Numbered from the stretch's first letter, positions 1-8,704 are shown. The stretch is DNA of 64,000 nucleotides from Dyadobacter sandarakinus (GCF_016894445.1 NZ_CP056775.1:3040001-3104000); one strand, 5' to 3'. Notes: generated by a model not told the origin, from the letters alone. Numbers and translations are program-made.

Positions 1-1264
1 CACTTCTATACCCTGAGGCGCAATGAACCGCGATTGGTTTGTCAAGTGGAACTAACCCTATTTTTTCACGTATGTCGGCAAGGGGAATAGAAATGCTGCT
101 TTCAAAAATTTTATCTTCAGCAGCTTCCGAAAGGTTTCTTACGTCGATAATGGAATACTTATTTTGATTCTGACGGAAGTGTACTTTATCCAGAAGTGGT
201 GTTTGCAGCGGCGCAGGCCCCGCCACAAATGCTGATTTGATGGCTGGTTCGTATCCGATGGATGCCGTGCGCTCAATTAGCCTTTCTAAAACCTGCCAGG
301 AGTCTCCGGTTAGGTAGAATGTTTCTTCTGGCTTGATGATACTTCCCAGCCAGGTCTCAAACTTCTTTCCATCCATCATGTTGACCGAATTGGGCAAATG
401 TCCCTCTTTAAAAATTCGTTCATCACGGGTATCGATGATCAGAATGTTATCTTCCAAGCGATTTTGAGGCTCCGTCGTTAGGTTAATTCTCTTTACACCT
501 TCGAGACCGGGTTTGAAATGCGCAGCACCTTTTTTATTAAGTGCAACATCGAACGGAAAATAGACGGGGATAAAAGGCTGGTCTGACGTAAGTCTTTGGA
601 TAAAGTCCTCTTTGGTCATTTCTTGTAATGACCAGTTTGTAAGTTTCTCCTGCCCGATCGTGCTGCTGTTTGCATCGCTAAGCGCTTTTCCACAAAGTGT
701 CCCTGCACCATGGGCCGGATAAAGCACAACAGCGTCGTCCAGGGTGAGAATCTTTTCGCGCAGAGAATCGTACATCTTCGTTGCGAGTTTCCCCCGCTGA
801 CTGCTGGCATCACTATCCGATTCCCTCAGATCCGGACGGCCACAATCCCCAATAAACAGCGTATCCCCGCTGAAAATGGCCTTGGCGATGCCATTGTGCT
901 CCAAAACAATTGAAATACTATCCTCGGAGTGCCCGGGGGTGTTCAAAGGTTTCAGCACAATCTTTCCAAACGAAAGCGAACTGCCATCATCGAAAGGGAT
1001 ATGGTCATAGCTTGCCCCGGTGTGGGCACTTGCGTAAATTGGAGAACTTGTTGTCTGACTGATTTCCAAGTGACTGCTGACGAAATCAGCATGTGAATGG
1101 GTTTCTATTACTGCAATGATCACTGCGCCATTCTGTGCAGCAAAATCGTAATATGGCTGCGGGTTCCGGGCTGGATCAATTAATACGACTTTGCTCTCAC
1201 ATTCGCTCAAAATAGCATAGCTGTAATGCGAAAGATATTGATCTTCAAATTGATGGATTTTCAT
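1..1264 (-). CDS. MBL-fold persulfide dioxygenase fused to rhodanese domains (partial, C-terminus outside window)
   Basis: Reads from ATG at 1264 to the window edge without a stop (421 codons), so the C-terminus is missing. An N-terminal metallo-beta-lactamase domain carries H56-x-H58-x-D60, H112 and D134, close to the ETHE1/persulfide dioxygenase pattern. A first rhodanese-like domain (about residues 260-350) lacks an obvious catalytic Cys. A second one ends the visible part with the active-site loop HCASGYRS. Family members oxidise glutathione or protein persulfides to sulfite, and the rhodanese part moves sulfane sulfur. It is the last gene of a five-gene minus-strand operon with sulfur transporters, fitting cytoplasmic oxidation of imported sulfane sulfur. 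Substrate is inferred. Confidence 0.9.
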   Translation of the reverse strand, partial: MKIHQFEDQYLSHYSYAILSECESKVVLIDPARNPQPYYDFAAQNGAVIIAVIETHSHADFVSSHLEISQTTSSPIYASAHTGASYDHIPFDDGSSLSFGKIVLKPLNTPGHSEDSISIVLEHNGIAKAIFSGDTLFIGDCGRPDLRESDSDASSQRGKLATKMYDSLREKILTLDDAVVLYPAHGAGTLCGKALSDANSSTIGQEKLTNWSLQEMTKEDFIQRLTSDQPFIPVYFPFDVALNKKGAAHFKPGLEGVKRINLTTEPQNRLEDNILIIDTRDERIFKEGHLPNSVNMMDGKKFETWLGSIIKPEETFYLTGDSWQVLERLIERTASIGYEPAIKSAFVAGPAPLQTPLLDKVHFRQNQNKYSIIDVRNLSEAAEDKIFESSISIPLADIREKIGLVPLDKPIAVHCASGYRS

Positions 1265-1312
1265 GATTCTCTTTTTTATTTCAAAAATGTAAAATCTAAT
1301 GTTGAGGAAGGA

Positions 1313-1726
1313 TTAGTGAGGTAACCATCGCCTGACCAGGCCATACAAGAATGTTCCGGCCAATGCCCCCGATATCACGATCAGCATCGACCAATAACCA
1401 AACCCCAGGTTTACGAACATAGGTCCCGGACAAGCCCCGGTCAACGCCCATCCCAAACCAAAAATGATACCCCCGAGCAAATACCGTAGCCAACGGCCGG
1501 TTTTGTCGTGAAATGTGATTGGATTGCCGCTGTAATCTTTAATGTGATAACGTTTGATCATAAAGACGGCGACAATGCCGACCAATAGCGCTGTACCGAT
1601 TATGCCGAACATATGAAATGACTGAAAGCGGAACATTTCCTGAATCCTGTACCAGGAGACGGCCTCGGATTTAGCCATCACTATGCCAAAAAGTACTCCG
1701 GTAACTATAAATTTTAAAGCTTTCAT
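1313..1726 (-). CDS. YeeE/YedE-type transporter subunit (DUF6691-like), small half
   Basis: A 137-residue membrane protein with about four hydrophobic segments and the conserved LTGACPGPMFVNLG signature of the YeeE/YedE (thiosulfate/sulfur transport) family. The Cys in GACPGP is the kind of residue used to relay thiosulfate sulfur in TsuA. The start at MKALKF is chosen because it overlaps the stop of the upstream gene by ATGA; the longer upstream reading lies inside that gene. In many Bacteroidota this family is split into two adjacent half-proteins, as here. It is likely translationally coupled to its partner and imports thiosulfate or another sulfane-sulfur compound. Confidence 0.88.
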   Translation of the reverse strand: MKALKFIVTGVLFGIVMAKSEAVSWYRIQEMFRFQSFHMFGIIGTALLVGIVAVFMIKRYHIKDYSGNPITFHDKTGRWLRYLLGGIIFGLGWALTGACPGPMFVNLGFGYWSMLIVISGALAGTFLYGLVRRWLPH

Positions 1727-2286
1727 AACTTGAAAAGAACAGGAAAAATAAGGTGGGTCATGGCAAGCCCGCCAATGAAAAAACCCACCACTGCGATCAG
1801 GGACGGAATTTGAAGGTTTGATAGCCCGCTGATTGCGTGACCTGATGTACATCCACCTGCATATCTGGATCCAAATCCAACCAGCACGCCGCCAGCCAAA
1901 AGAAGCAGAATTGTTTTTGGAGACGATAGAATTTGACGGCCGAATAGCTGATCAGGGTTCAGGCCCCCATCGAAGCTTATGCCAAGTTTATGCAAATCGG
2001 TAATAGTTGTCTCAGACAATTGAAGCGGAGCTGGGCTATTAAGCCATACCGAGACGATATAGCCGCCAAGGATTGAACCTACCAGGAACAGAAGGTTCCA
2101 GATTTCACCCTTCCAGTCAAAGTCAAAAAAGTCTGACTTACTGCCGGCCCCGGCCATCGAGCAAATTGTCCGCAGGTTGGAAGAAAACCCGAAAGACTTT
2201 CCAAAATAGAGTAGCAAAACCATGATGGCGGAAATGGCAAAGCCCGAAGCATACCAGGGCCAAGGTTGGCGGATTAGATCAAGCAT
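1723..2286 (-). CDS. YeeE/YedE family sulfur transporter, large half
   Basis: A 187-residue polytopic membrane protein. The signature GSRYAGGCTSGHAISGLSNLQ near residues 135-155 is typical of YeeE/YedE transporters and contains the conserved Cys. The start at MLDLIRQPW is chosen over upstream in-frame starts because the extra residues are not membrane-like and overlap the neighbouring methyltransferase gene. It overlaps the following half-transporter by 4 bp. The two halves together resemble one full-length thiosulfate importer of the TsuA type. Transport of thiosulfate specifically is inferred from the family and from the persulfide dioxygenase downstream. Confidence 0.9.
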   Translation of the reverse strand: MLDLIRQPWPWYASGFAISAIMVLLLYFGKSFGFSSNLRTICSMAGAGSKSDFFDFDWKGEIWNLLFLVGSILGGYIVSVWLNSPAPLQLSETTITDLHKLGISFDGGLNPDQLFGRQILSSPKTILLLLAGGVLVGFGSRYAGGCTSGHAISGLSNLQIPSLIAVVGFFIGGLAMTHLIFPVLFKL

Positions 2287-2308
2287 AAAAATCAATTGTG
2301 TGACATTA

Positions 2309-2758
2309 TTATAAAAAAGGGAAAAATCGGTAGGTATGACTTCGATATTGCCGGTAATCATCATAGAATGCCACCAACATCTTTTCTTCGTAGCGTGACT
2401 TAAAGTAAAACAGCAGCAACAATGCAAGGCTGATTATGACCCTAAGAGAATCTGTAGCCTGTAAACCATAACCGGAAGTGAGAAGAAAAATGCCGGAATA
2501 AATCGGGTGCCGGATATATTTATATATTCCTGTTGTAACAAGCTTCCCACGTTTCACTGGCGATGGAAACGGTGTAAGGCTTCTCCTTATCTGAAACATT
2601 GACGTGACAATCATGATCATTCCGGTGAGGGCAACCGCTAATCCCACTAGTTTTACACCCGACCAAATTTTGAAAATCCTGACGGCGGGTAAAAACACAT
2701 ATAGGCCAAATAAGGCAAGCTGAATACCAACGAAGATGAGATCTTTCTTTTTTCTCAT
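2309..2758 (-). CDS. Isoprenylcysteine carboxyl methyltransferase-like membrane methyltransferase
   Basis: A 149-residue membrane protein with three to four hydrophobic helices. The motif GIYKYIRHPIYSG followed by a C-terminal YEEKML..Y..YR..TYRFFPFL pattern is the S-adenosylmethionine-binding signature of the ICMT/PEMT-like family. Bacterial members have mostly unknown substrates; some methylate lipids or thiols. It lies between the TauE gene and the YeeE gene with short gaps (13 and 22 bp), so it belongs to the sulfur operon. Methylation of a sulfur compound is a guess from context only. Confidence 0.82.
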   Translation of the reverse strand: MRKKKDLIFVGIQLALFGLYVFLPAVRIFKIWSGVKLVGLAVALTGMIMIVTSMFQIRRSLTPFPSPVKRGKLVTTGIYKYIRHPIYSGIFLLTSGYGLQATDSLRVIISLALLLLFYFKSRYEEKMLVAFYDDYRQYRSHTYRFFPFL

Positions 2759-2771
2759 ATATAATTCGCCA

Positions 2772-3560
2772 TCAAATGAATTCGTGGATGATAATGTAAG
2801 CGCCCATCACCAGGACAAACCAACCAAAGCCCCTCTTTAAACGGTCCACATTAAGGTAATTTCCAATCAATCCACCGAGAAAAAGACCGGCAATAGCAAT
2901 ACTGGTAACGGTCAGAAGAAATCCCCAATAAATTTGAAAATGCCCCAAATCACCCGCAAAACCAATCAGAGAGTTTAGAGCAATGATCAAAAGAGATGTT
3001 CCAACTGCCTCCTTCATGGGCATCCCGAGTAGCAAAACCAGTGTTGGGATTAGTAAAAAACCTCCACCGGCACCGAGAAGCCCGGTTGTTAGTCCTATGC
3101 CTGTGCCGAATGCAAAGAGCTTGAAAAAACTATGACCTTGACGCTGGGCCTTTTTGGCTGACTGAGTGTTGTCTTTTATCATGCCCACTGATGCAGCTAT
3201 CATCAACACCCCGAACAAGGCCATAGTTAGAATTGGCTCCGTGACCTGAAAGTCTCCTAGTTCAAAGAGTTGGTTTGGGATTTGAGGAATGAGAAATTTT
3301 CTGACCAAAAACACGGTCGTAACCGAGGTTGCCCCGAATAGTAAGGCGGTGCGGACATTCAATAACCCGTTTTTATAGTTCCGAATTGCTCCGATCAGAC
3401 TGGTAGAGCCGACAATGAATAGGGAATAGGAAGTAGAAAGCAATGGCGGTACACCAAATAAGTAAACCAGCACGGGCACCGTTAAGATGGAACCTCCTCC
3501 CCCTACTAAACCGAGCGAAATACCAATCAACACAGACGCCAAATAAGCCATAATTTCCAT
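2772..3560 (-). CDS. TauE/SafE family sulfite/sulfonate exporter
   Basis: 262 residues with about eight hydrophobic helices and two repeats of the TauE/SafE signature: LGLVGGGGSILTVPVLVYLFG near residue 20 and GLLGAGGGFLLIPTLVLL near residue 160. Family members are membrane permeases implicated in export of sulfite or organosulfonates, or in sulfur uptake. It is the first gene of the minus-strand operon running to the MBL-rhodanese gene. A Crp/Fnr-type dyad lies about 50 bp upstream. An alternative start three codons downstream (MAYLAS) is possible. Confidence 0.9.
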   Translation of the reverse strand: MEIMAYLASVLIGISLGLVGGGGSILTVPVLVYLFGVPPLLSTSYSLFIVGSTSLIGAIRNYKNGLLNVRTALLFGATSVTTVFLVRKFLIPQIPNQLFELGDFQVTEPILTMALFGVLMIAASVGMIKDNTQSAKKAQRQGHSFFKLFAFGTGIGLTTGLLGAGGGFLLIPTLVLLLGMPMKEAVGTSLLIIALNSLIGFAGDLGHFQIYWGFLLTVTSIAIAGLFLGGLIGNYLNVDRLKRGFGWFVLVMGAYIIIHEFI

Positions 3561-3607
3561 TTGCAGATATCAATCACACAAATCAAGCAATACGATTGTT
3601 GCCAGAA

Positions 3608-3623
3608 AGTGACTTTTATCACA
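3608..3623. promoter_or_regulatory. Candidate Crp/Fnr-family operator upstream of the tauE operon
   Basis: The sequence AGTGACTTTTATCACA is an inverted repeat GTGA-N6-TCAC. Its core TGACTTTTATCA matches the core TGATTTTCATCA found upstream of the yeiH gene at 8749-8762. It lies 48 bp before the first gene of the sulfur operon and just past the stop of the Crp/Fnr gene. Binding by that regulator is inferred. Confidence 0.5.
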
Positions 3624-3639
3624 GAAGGAAAAACCATGT

Positions 3640-4284
3640 TTATCCCACCCAGGCGATAGAGTTACGGAACAGTCTGATTTTTCCGTTCTGCTCCATCTTC
3701 TTCAACAAGCGTGAAACGACCTCTCGGGAGGTGTTCAGGTCGTTGGCAATTTCAAGGTGGGTGATGGACAATTCATCGACGCCTCTGCTTTTAAATTGAT
3801 TTCGTAGATAGAATTCCAGGCGCTCGTCCATCGCCTTAAAAATCACGCTATCCAGGACGGTCAGCAGCTCTTCAAAGCGGGACCGATAATTTTCCAGGAC
3901 GAAATAATACCAGCTGCGATAGGTAGTCATCAGCTCATCCATCATCCGTATCGGGATCATAATGATCGTTGTATCATCGACGGCCTTGGCCATGATTTCG
4001 CTCGATTCTTGTTTGGTGGCGCAAATCATTGACAACGCGCAAGCATTGCCTTCTTCGAGGTAGTAGATGAAAACTTCCTGCCCATCATCACCCTCCCGGT
4101 ACAGCTTTACCCGCCCAGAGGCTATCAAGACACTATGTTTTATGTATTGTCCCGTCCTCATGATCACTTCCCCGGCAGGGATATTCTTTAAGACACCTGC
4201 CTCGGCGATCCGGTCTCGAAGCCCGGGTTCAAAGCTTTTAAATGATGCGTCCAGGTAGTTGATGATTGACTGGGTTGGTTCCAT
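3640..4284 (-). CDS. Crp/Fnr family transcriptional regulator
   Basis: 214 residues: an N-terminal cyclic-nucleotide-binding-type beta barrel (about 25-115), a dimer helix (about 120-160) and a winged helix-turn-helix (about 165-214). The recognition helix reads TSREVVSRLLKKM, with E188-x-x-S191-R192, the ExxSR signature that FNR uses to read TTGAT half sites. The N-terminal cysteine cluster of FNR is absent, so it is not an Fe-S oxygen sensor of that kind. Its only cysteines are C82 and C88 in the effector domain, which could act as a thiol or persulfide switch (inference). It lies between the tauE operon and the CLC gene and is the probable local regulator of the island. Confidence 0.92.
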   Translation of the reverse strand: MEPTQSIINYLDASFKSFEPGLRDRIAEAGVLKNIPAGEVIMRTGQYIKHSVLIASGRVKLYREGDDGQEVFIYYLEEGNACALSMICATKQESSEIMAKAVDDTTIIMIPIRMMDELMTTYRSWYYFVLENYRSRFEELLTVLDSVIFKAMDERLEFYLRNQFKSRGVDELSITHLEIANDLNTSREVVSRLLKKMEQNGKIRLFRNSIAWVG

Positions 4285-4381
4285 ATTCTATAAATGTCGT
4301 TGGATTAATCAACTAAACATTCTCACGCTAAGTTCTTGTGCAAACACCAGGCGCTTGGGGATTAAATAGAATCAACGCCGG

Positions 4382-4403
4382 AAATCCTGCATTTGCAGGA
4401 TTT
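4382..4403. promoter_or_regulatory. Perfect 22-bp palindrome in the Crp/Fnr-CLC intergenic region
   Basis: Arms AAATCCTGCA and TGCAGGATTT are separated by TT and match perfectly. It ends 5 bp before a TATCTTTG element and lies between two divergent genes, so it is well placed to be an operator for the CLC gene or both genes. There is no T-run beside it, so it is not a typical terminator. A weaker near-palindrome, GTTGGATTAATCAAC, lies at 4299-4313 closer to the regulator gene. Confidence 0.5.
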
Positions 4404-4408
4404 AATTA

Positions 4409-4416
4409 TATCTTTG
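4409..4416 (+). promoter_or_regulatory. Candidate -7 promoter element for the CLC gene
   Basis: TATCTTTG fits the Bacteroidota TAnnTTTG consensus. No good TTTG element is found at the usual 19-21 bp upstream; the expected -33 position is taken by the 22-bp palindrome, which suggests a regulated promoter. It would give a leader of roughly 100 bases before the ATG at 4522. Confidence 0.4.
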
Positions 4417-4521
4417 TCCTCATAACAGGAAATGGTGTCTTCCTGCGGAAACCGCCCGAAACGGCTGATGGCGCCTATTAGGATCAAATTGTATTTGTTC
4501 AACTAATAGGTATATATATAA

Positions 4522-5832
4522 ATGTCAGTTTCAAGGTTTCGTCTCTCCAAAAAATTGGTTTTCCTTTTCTGGAAATACCCCATCGCATTCTTTACCGTTA
4601 AATGGCTTATCCTTACTGCACTAGTAGGGATTCTTGTCGGGTCGGCCTCTGCGCTTTTCCTGGTCTGTCTGGATTGGGCTACCCACTATCGTGAAACTCA
4701 CCTCTGGATCGTTGCCCTGCTTCCGCTTGCCGGGCTTATGATCGGCTGTATGTACCACTATTTTGGAAAAGAACTTGAAGCGGGAAATAATCTGCTACTT
4801 GAAAATATCAACAGGCCATTTAAAATCATCTCGCTAAAAATGGCCCCATTCGTTTTAATCGGGACCATAGCTACCCACCTCTTTGGCGGCTCGGCCGGGC
4901 GCGAAGGTACGGCATTACAGATCGGGGGCTCGATCTCAGATCAATTTACGAGGATCTTAGGCCTGCGCCCACGCGACAGAAGACTTATCCTGATTGCTGG
5001 AATTGCTGCCGGTTTCGGATCTGTTTTTGGGACACCTCTTGCAGGCGGGGTATTTGGACTGGAAGTATTTTTAATCGGCAGTATCCGGTACGATGCATTG
5101 CTTCCGGCATTCGCCGCCGCGACCTTCGCCGATATGATCACCCGGGCATGGCAGGTGGGGCATACCCACTACCACATCCCAGAAATACCGGATTTGTCAA
5201 TCCCCAATATTGGGTATGCAATTATTGCAGGAATAGCCTTCGGCGCCGCATCCAAGTCTTTCAGTAGCCTCACACATGCGATTGGAGGATTTTTTAAACG
5301 ATACATCAGTTTTCCTCCATTTCGACCGCTGATTGGTGGCGCGCTGGTTTCGGCGGCAGTGTTTGCATTGGGTAGCACCAGGTATATCGGCCTTGGCATA
5401 CCGGTGATACTGGAATCCTTCCAAATGCAAATACCACCTTATGACTTTTTGCTAAAAATAATCTTCACCGCTGTAACCCTGGGTGCTGCTTTCAAGGGGG
5501 GTGAAGTTACACCCCTGTTTTTTATTGGTGCCACGTTGGGTAATGCACTTTCCTATTTTATCCCGTTGCCGGTTGGCTTGCTGGCGGGCATGGGTTTCGT
5601 CGCTGTTTTTGCCGGTGCTGCCAATACTCCGCTCGCCTGTGTGCTGATGGGGATGGAGCTATTTGGGAGCGAATGTGGCGTTTACATAGCTCTTGCCTGT
5701 ATCGTCGCCTATTTCTTCTCTGGCCACTCCGGCATTTACGGTTCTCAGCAGATTGGCCAAGCCAAGCATCTTGTGTATGCACGCAGCACAGGCCAAAAAC
5801 TTTCTGCAACCAGAATCAGAAGTCGTAACTGA
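4522..5832 (+). CDS. CLC-type chloride/fluoride channel or antiporter
   Basis: 436 residues with 10 or more hydrophobic helices. The gating-glutamate motif GREGT is at 126-130 (E128), followed by the helix with FGTPLAGGVFGLEV near 169-182. The usual GSGIP anion-filter motif is replaced by EAGNNLLL near residue 87, a departure I associate with the fluoride-type CLC-F branch and its annotated relatives; this is from memory and not verified. It exports or exchanges anions across the inner membrane. It is divergent from the Crp/Fnr gene and is the only plus-strand gene of the island. Confidence 0.88.
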   Translation: MSVSRFRLSKKLVFLFWKYPIAFFTVKWLILTALVGILVGSASALFLVCLDWATHYRETHLWIVALLPLAGLMIGCMYHYFGKELEAGNNLLLENINRPFKIISLKMAPFVLIGTIATHLFGGSAGREGTALQIGGSISDQFTRILGLRPRDRRLILIAGIAAGFGSVFGTPLAGGVFGLEVFLIGSIRYDALLPAFAAATFADMITRAWQVGHTHYHIPEIPDLSIPNIGYAIIAGIAFGAASKSFSSLTHAIGGFFKRYISFPPFRPLIGGALVSAAVFALGSTRYIGLGIPVILESFQMQIPPYDFLLKIIFTAVTLGAAFKGGEVTPLFFIGATLGNALSYFIPLPVGLLAGMGFVAVFAGAANTPLACVLMGMELFGSECGVYIALACIVAYFFSGHSGIYGSQQIGQAKHLVYARSTGQKLSATRIRSRN

Positions 5833-5876
5833 AAATACAGCTAACGCGGTTAGCGCCATTAGGCAGATAATATACT

Positions 5877-6392
5877 TTACAACTTGTACCAGGTTTGTGC
5901 CGGAAGGGGTAGCCGACGGCCATCGAACCCAGTTTTGTTGGGGCCATAGTGCTCTACCAGATAATCCAAAATCGGCTTTTCGGTCTCTCCCAGATCCCAG
6001 AGCTTCTGGGTGCGCTGCATCCACCGGATTCGTTCGATCCATTTGTCACGGTCAAACTGGCTTTGCAAAATCAGTTTGCTCGAATGGCAAATGGTGCATT
6101 GCGCCTTGACCAGGAACATGTTTTCGCCGAGCGCCAGCCCACTTTCTCCATCGACCAAAACTCCTTGCGCGTTTCGGATTGTGTCTGAGCTAGCTGCGCT
6201 CGAATTTTGTTCAGGTGTCGCTCTTACGTAGACTTTAGCATGTGCCTTTTCAGCGCGCGTCTCTGTTGTCGTTGACATTGACGACGTCTTGCTGCCTGGG
6301 TTGGGCTGGACTTGAACCCAGGCACAAAGCAACCACGTCAATACTCCGGCTGACAATAGCAAGTATCGGCCATTTTTTAATATACTCTGCAT
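5877..6392 (-). CDS. sorB: Monohaem cytochrome c subunit of sulfite dehydrogenase (SorB-like)
   Basis: 171 residues with an N-terminal membrane anchor or signal (about residues 9-27), a low-complexity Ser/Thr-rich linker, and one haem-c motif CTICH (C99, C102, H103) in the context VKAQCTICHSSKLI. A downstream Met (M124) could be the sixth ligand. It starts 12 bp after the stop of the sulfite oxidase gene, the arrangement of sorA-sorB, where SorB takes electrons from the molybdenum subunit. Export to the periplasm is expected. Pairing is inferred from order and the haem motif. Confidence 0.82.
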   Translation of the reverse strand: MQSILKNGRYLLLSAGVLTWLLCAWVQVQPNPGSKTSSMSTTTETRAEKAHAKVYVRATPEQNSSAASSDTIRNAQGVLVDGESGLALGENMFLVKAQCTICHSSKLILQSQFDRDKWIERIRWMQRTQKLWDLGETEKPILDYLVEHYGPNKTGFDGRRLPLPAQTWYKL

Positions 6393-6404
6393 GTCGGAAA
6401 TTGT

Positions 6405-7646
6405 TTAAACCACTTTCACCGCAATCCGGTGGCATGAATTATTGATATATCCTTCTGGATTCCAGGAAGGCATTACCATAGGCTGCGAACGCCCTTGGTC
6501 ATCCGTTGCACGGGCCCAAACTTCATAATATCCCTGCATAGGGAAATCGAGATTGGCCGACCAATGCTGCCAGGCAAGCCGGTTCTTTGCGTCTTTCAAA
6601 GTAGCATTCATCCATGTCTCGCCAAAATCGATCGACACCTCTACCCGTTTTACCGTTCTGTCACCCGCCCATGCGTGGCCGCGAACACCCAGTTTTTGTG
6701 CCTGGGGCATTTCCAATCCGGTTTTAGGGTACGTGATTACCGATTTGACTGGCATCGACTCGATAATTTTGAACTCACTTTCATCGGGGTCAACGCCCGG
6801 TGCCACCGGATGGATGGGAACCCGATAACTTTTTCCGGTCATTTTCGCCCCGTCGTGCACTTTATTTCTCACCGCGATTGTGTGAAGCCATTTTCCTGAT
6901 ACCGATGCAGGCCAGCCACCTATCACCAGGCGTAGCGGGTAGCCATGTACCAATGGAATGTCTTTGCCGTTCATGGACCAGGCAATCAATGTTTCATCTT
7001 CTAATGCTTTTTTGATTGGTACTCCCCTTGAAATCACAGCCTGATTGGGATCACCGTTCAAATGCAGGTCCTGTCCGTAGTATCCAATATAGACCGCCGT
7101 ATCGGTGATCCCCACGTCTGCAAGGACGTCTTTTAAACGCACGCCTGTCCATTCCGCACAGCTGATGCCGCCCTCAGTCCACTGGTTGCCGGACGTTTTG
7201 GGAAAATAGCCCGCCCTGCCATTCCCTCCGCATTCAAGCACAAGCTGGTATGTATAAGGTTTGAATTTACTTTTCAGATCAGCCAGCGTATAAGACTTAA
7301 CTGCTTTAACGGACTCACCCTTGATAGTCAGCTTCCAGTTCTTAATATCAATACTGGCAGGGATCTGTCCATTATTGCGGATGAACATTTTGTCAGCAGG
7401 TGTAATCTCATCATCGAGTAAGTAGGCCGGGGTTTCTACATTCCAGGGCTTATCATTTAAGATGACAAGGTTTTTATTTTTGTCGGCCATCGGGTCGATG
7501 TTAAATGCGACTGGGAGATAGTGCCTTGGCAACCGGTCTGCAAAAACGATATTGGTTCCAAGCAGGCCTGTCAAAGTGGCCAGCGATGATGTCCGAAGAA
7601 ACCCTCTGCGATCAAAGAGCCTGGTTTGTGTTTCTTTAATTTCCAT
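6405..7646 (-). CDS. sorA: Periplasmic sulfite oxidase, molybdopterin subunit (SorA-like)
   Basis: 413 residues. A Tat-type leader contains DRRGFLRTSSLATLTGLLG. The molybdopterin domain carries the cofactor-binding Cys in LVLECGGNGR (C139). A C-terminal dimerisation domain follows, with the family pattern VRGHAWAGDRTVKRVEVSIDFGETW. It oxidises sulfite to sulfate and passes electrons to the cytochrome encoded next. The ATG at 7646 is chosen over an in-frame TTG three codons upstream. It lies 80 bp after the YeiH gene on the same strand, so one transcript from the FNR-like box at 8749 is plausible. Confidence 0.92.
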   Translation of the reverse strand: MEIKETQTRLFDRRGFLRTSSLATLTGLLGTNIVFADRLPRHYLPVAFNIDPMADKNKNLVILNDKPWNVETPAYLLDDEITPADKMFIRNNGQIPASIDIKNWKLTIKGESVKAVKSYTLADLKSKFKPYTYQLVLECGGNGRAGYFPKTSGNQWTEGGISCAEWTGVRLKDVLADVGITDTAVYIGYYGQDLHLNGDPNQAVISRGVPIKKALEDETLIAWSMNGKDIPLVHGYPLRLVIGGWPASVSGKWLHTIAVRNKVHDGAKMTGKSYRVPIHPVAPGVDPDESEFKIIESMPVKSVITYPKTGLEMPQAQKLGVRGHAWAGDRTVKRVEVSIDFGETWMNATLKDAKNRLAWQHWSANLDFPMQGYYEVWARATDDQGRSQPMVMPSWNPEGYINNSCHRIAVKVV

Positions 7647-7726
7647 AAAAAGCAAAGATTTTAAATCTTATAAAATACCTAGGTAACTGGCAATACTCGA
7701 AAATTAAGAGGTAGATGATCATTGTA

Positions 7727-8704
7727 TTAGTCTCCGGCAAAATGCATCACGGCGTACAGGGCTGCAAGCGAGATACCCGTCCATAGTAAAATTCCTTGAA
7801 GCATCGGCTTGACTCCGATCGAGCGTAAAACCTGCCTGGACAAACCCGCGCCAATCAAAAATAACGTCAGAGACAGACCCATGTGTGCTATTCTGATAAA
7901 GAATTGGCTGATCAAAGCTATCTGAGGGACATATGTATTCAGTACCATTGCCAGGATAAAAAAGCCGATGAAATAAGGGATAGATACCTTACCGGATTTA
8001 TTTTTAAACAACAGGGACGCCACAAACGCTACCGGTAATATCCATAAGGCGCGGGCAAGTTTCACTGTTGTTGCTATTTCCAGTGCCTGCGGCCCGTATT
8101 TGCTGGCAGCCCCGACCACGGAGCTGGTATCATGGATGGCCAGCGCACACCAGAGGCCAAACTGGCTTTGTGTCAGGTTTAATTCAGCACCGATCCACGG
8201 GAAAATGAACAATGCAGCAGAATTGAGTATAAAAATGCATCCCAGTGCAGCAGACATCTGTTTTTGCTCAGGGCGGATTACCGGTGATATGGCAGCAATA
8301 GCACTGCCCCCACAAATAGCAGTACCGCTGGAAATCAAGAATGAGGTTTTCCGGTCGATACCCATCCATTTACCTAAAATTAACCCTAATAGCAAGGTCA
8401 TAGAAATTGATATGACAGTAAAGCCCAGCCCTTGACTTCCGGCCTTGACCGCGCTATGCAGATTCATGCCGAATCCCAATCCAACCACCGAAAGTTGAAG
8501 TAGCCAATGTGTTGCCTTGTGGTTTAGATGAAGATATGGATGCCCACTAAGTTGCGCGACAGTCAAACCGAGCAAAAGTGCCACCGGCGGGCTGACCCAG
8601 GGCGTCAGGCAAAGAACAGCGCAGATAGCAAATACCAATTTGCTGCCGATGCCATTGCGAAGGAAAATAAATGTTTGCCCGTTGTTTATTATTTGCTTTT
8701 GCAT
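7727..8704 (-). CDS. yeiH: YeiH family putative sulfate exporter
   Basis: 325 residues with about ten hydrophobic segments. Family signatures include ICGGSAIAAISPVI near the middle and LAIHDTSSVVGAASKYG. YeiH/UPF0324 proteins are annotated as putative sulfate exporters; direct biochemical proof is limited. The start MQKQIINNG is preferred over an upstream in-frame Met because the extra 14 residues are not conserved-looking and would overlap the regulatory region. It precedes the sulfite oxidase genes, fitting removal of sulfate or sulfite. Confidence 0.88.
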   Translation of the reverse strand: MQKQIINNGQTFIFLRNGIGSKLVFAICAVLCLTPWVSPPVALLLGLTVAQLSGHPYLHLNHKATHWLLQLSVVGLGFGMNLHSAVKAGSQGLGFTVISISMTLLLGLILGKWMGIDRKTSFLISSGTAICGGSAIAAISPVIRPEQKQMSAALGCIFILNSAALFIFPWIGAELNLTQSQFGLWCALAIHDTSSVVGAASKYGPQALEIATTVKLARALWILPVAFVASLLFKNKSGKVSIPYFIGFFILAMVLNTYVPQIALISQFFIRIAHMGLSLTLFLIGAGLSRQVLRSIGVKPMLQGILLWTGISLAALYAVMHFAGD

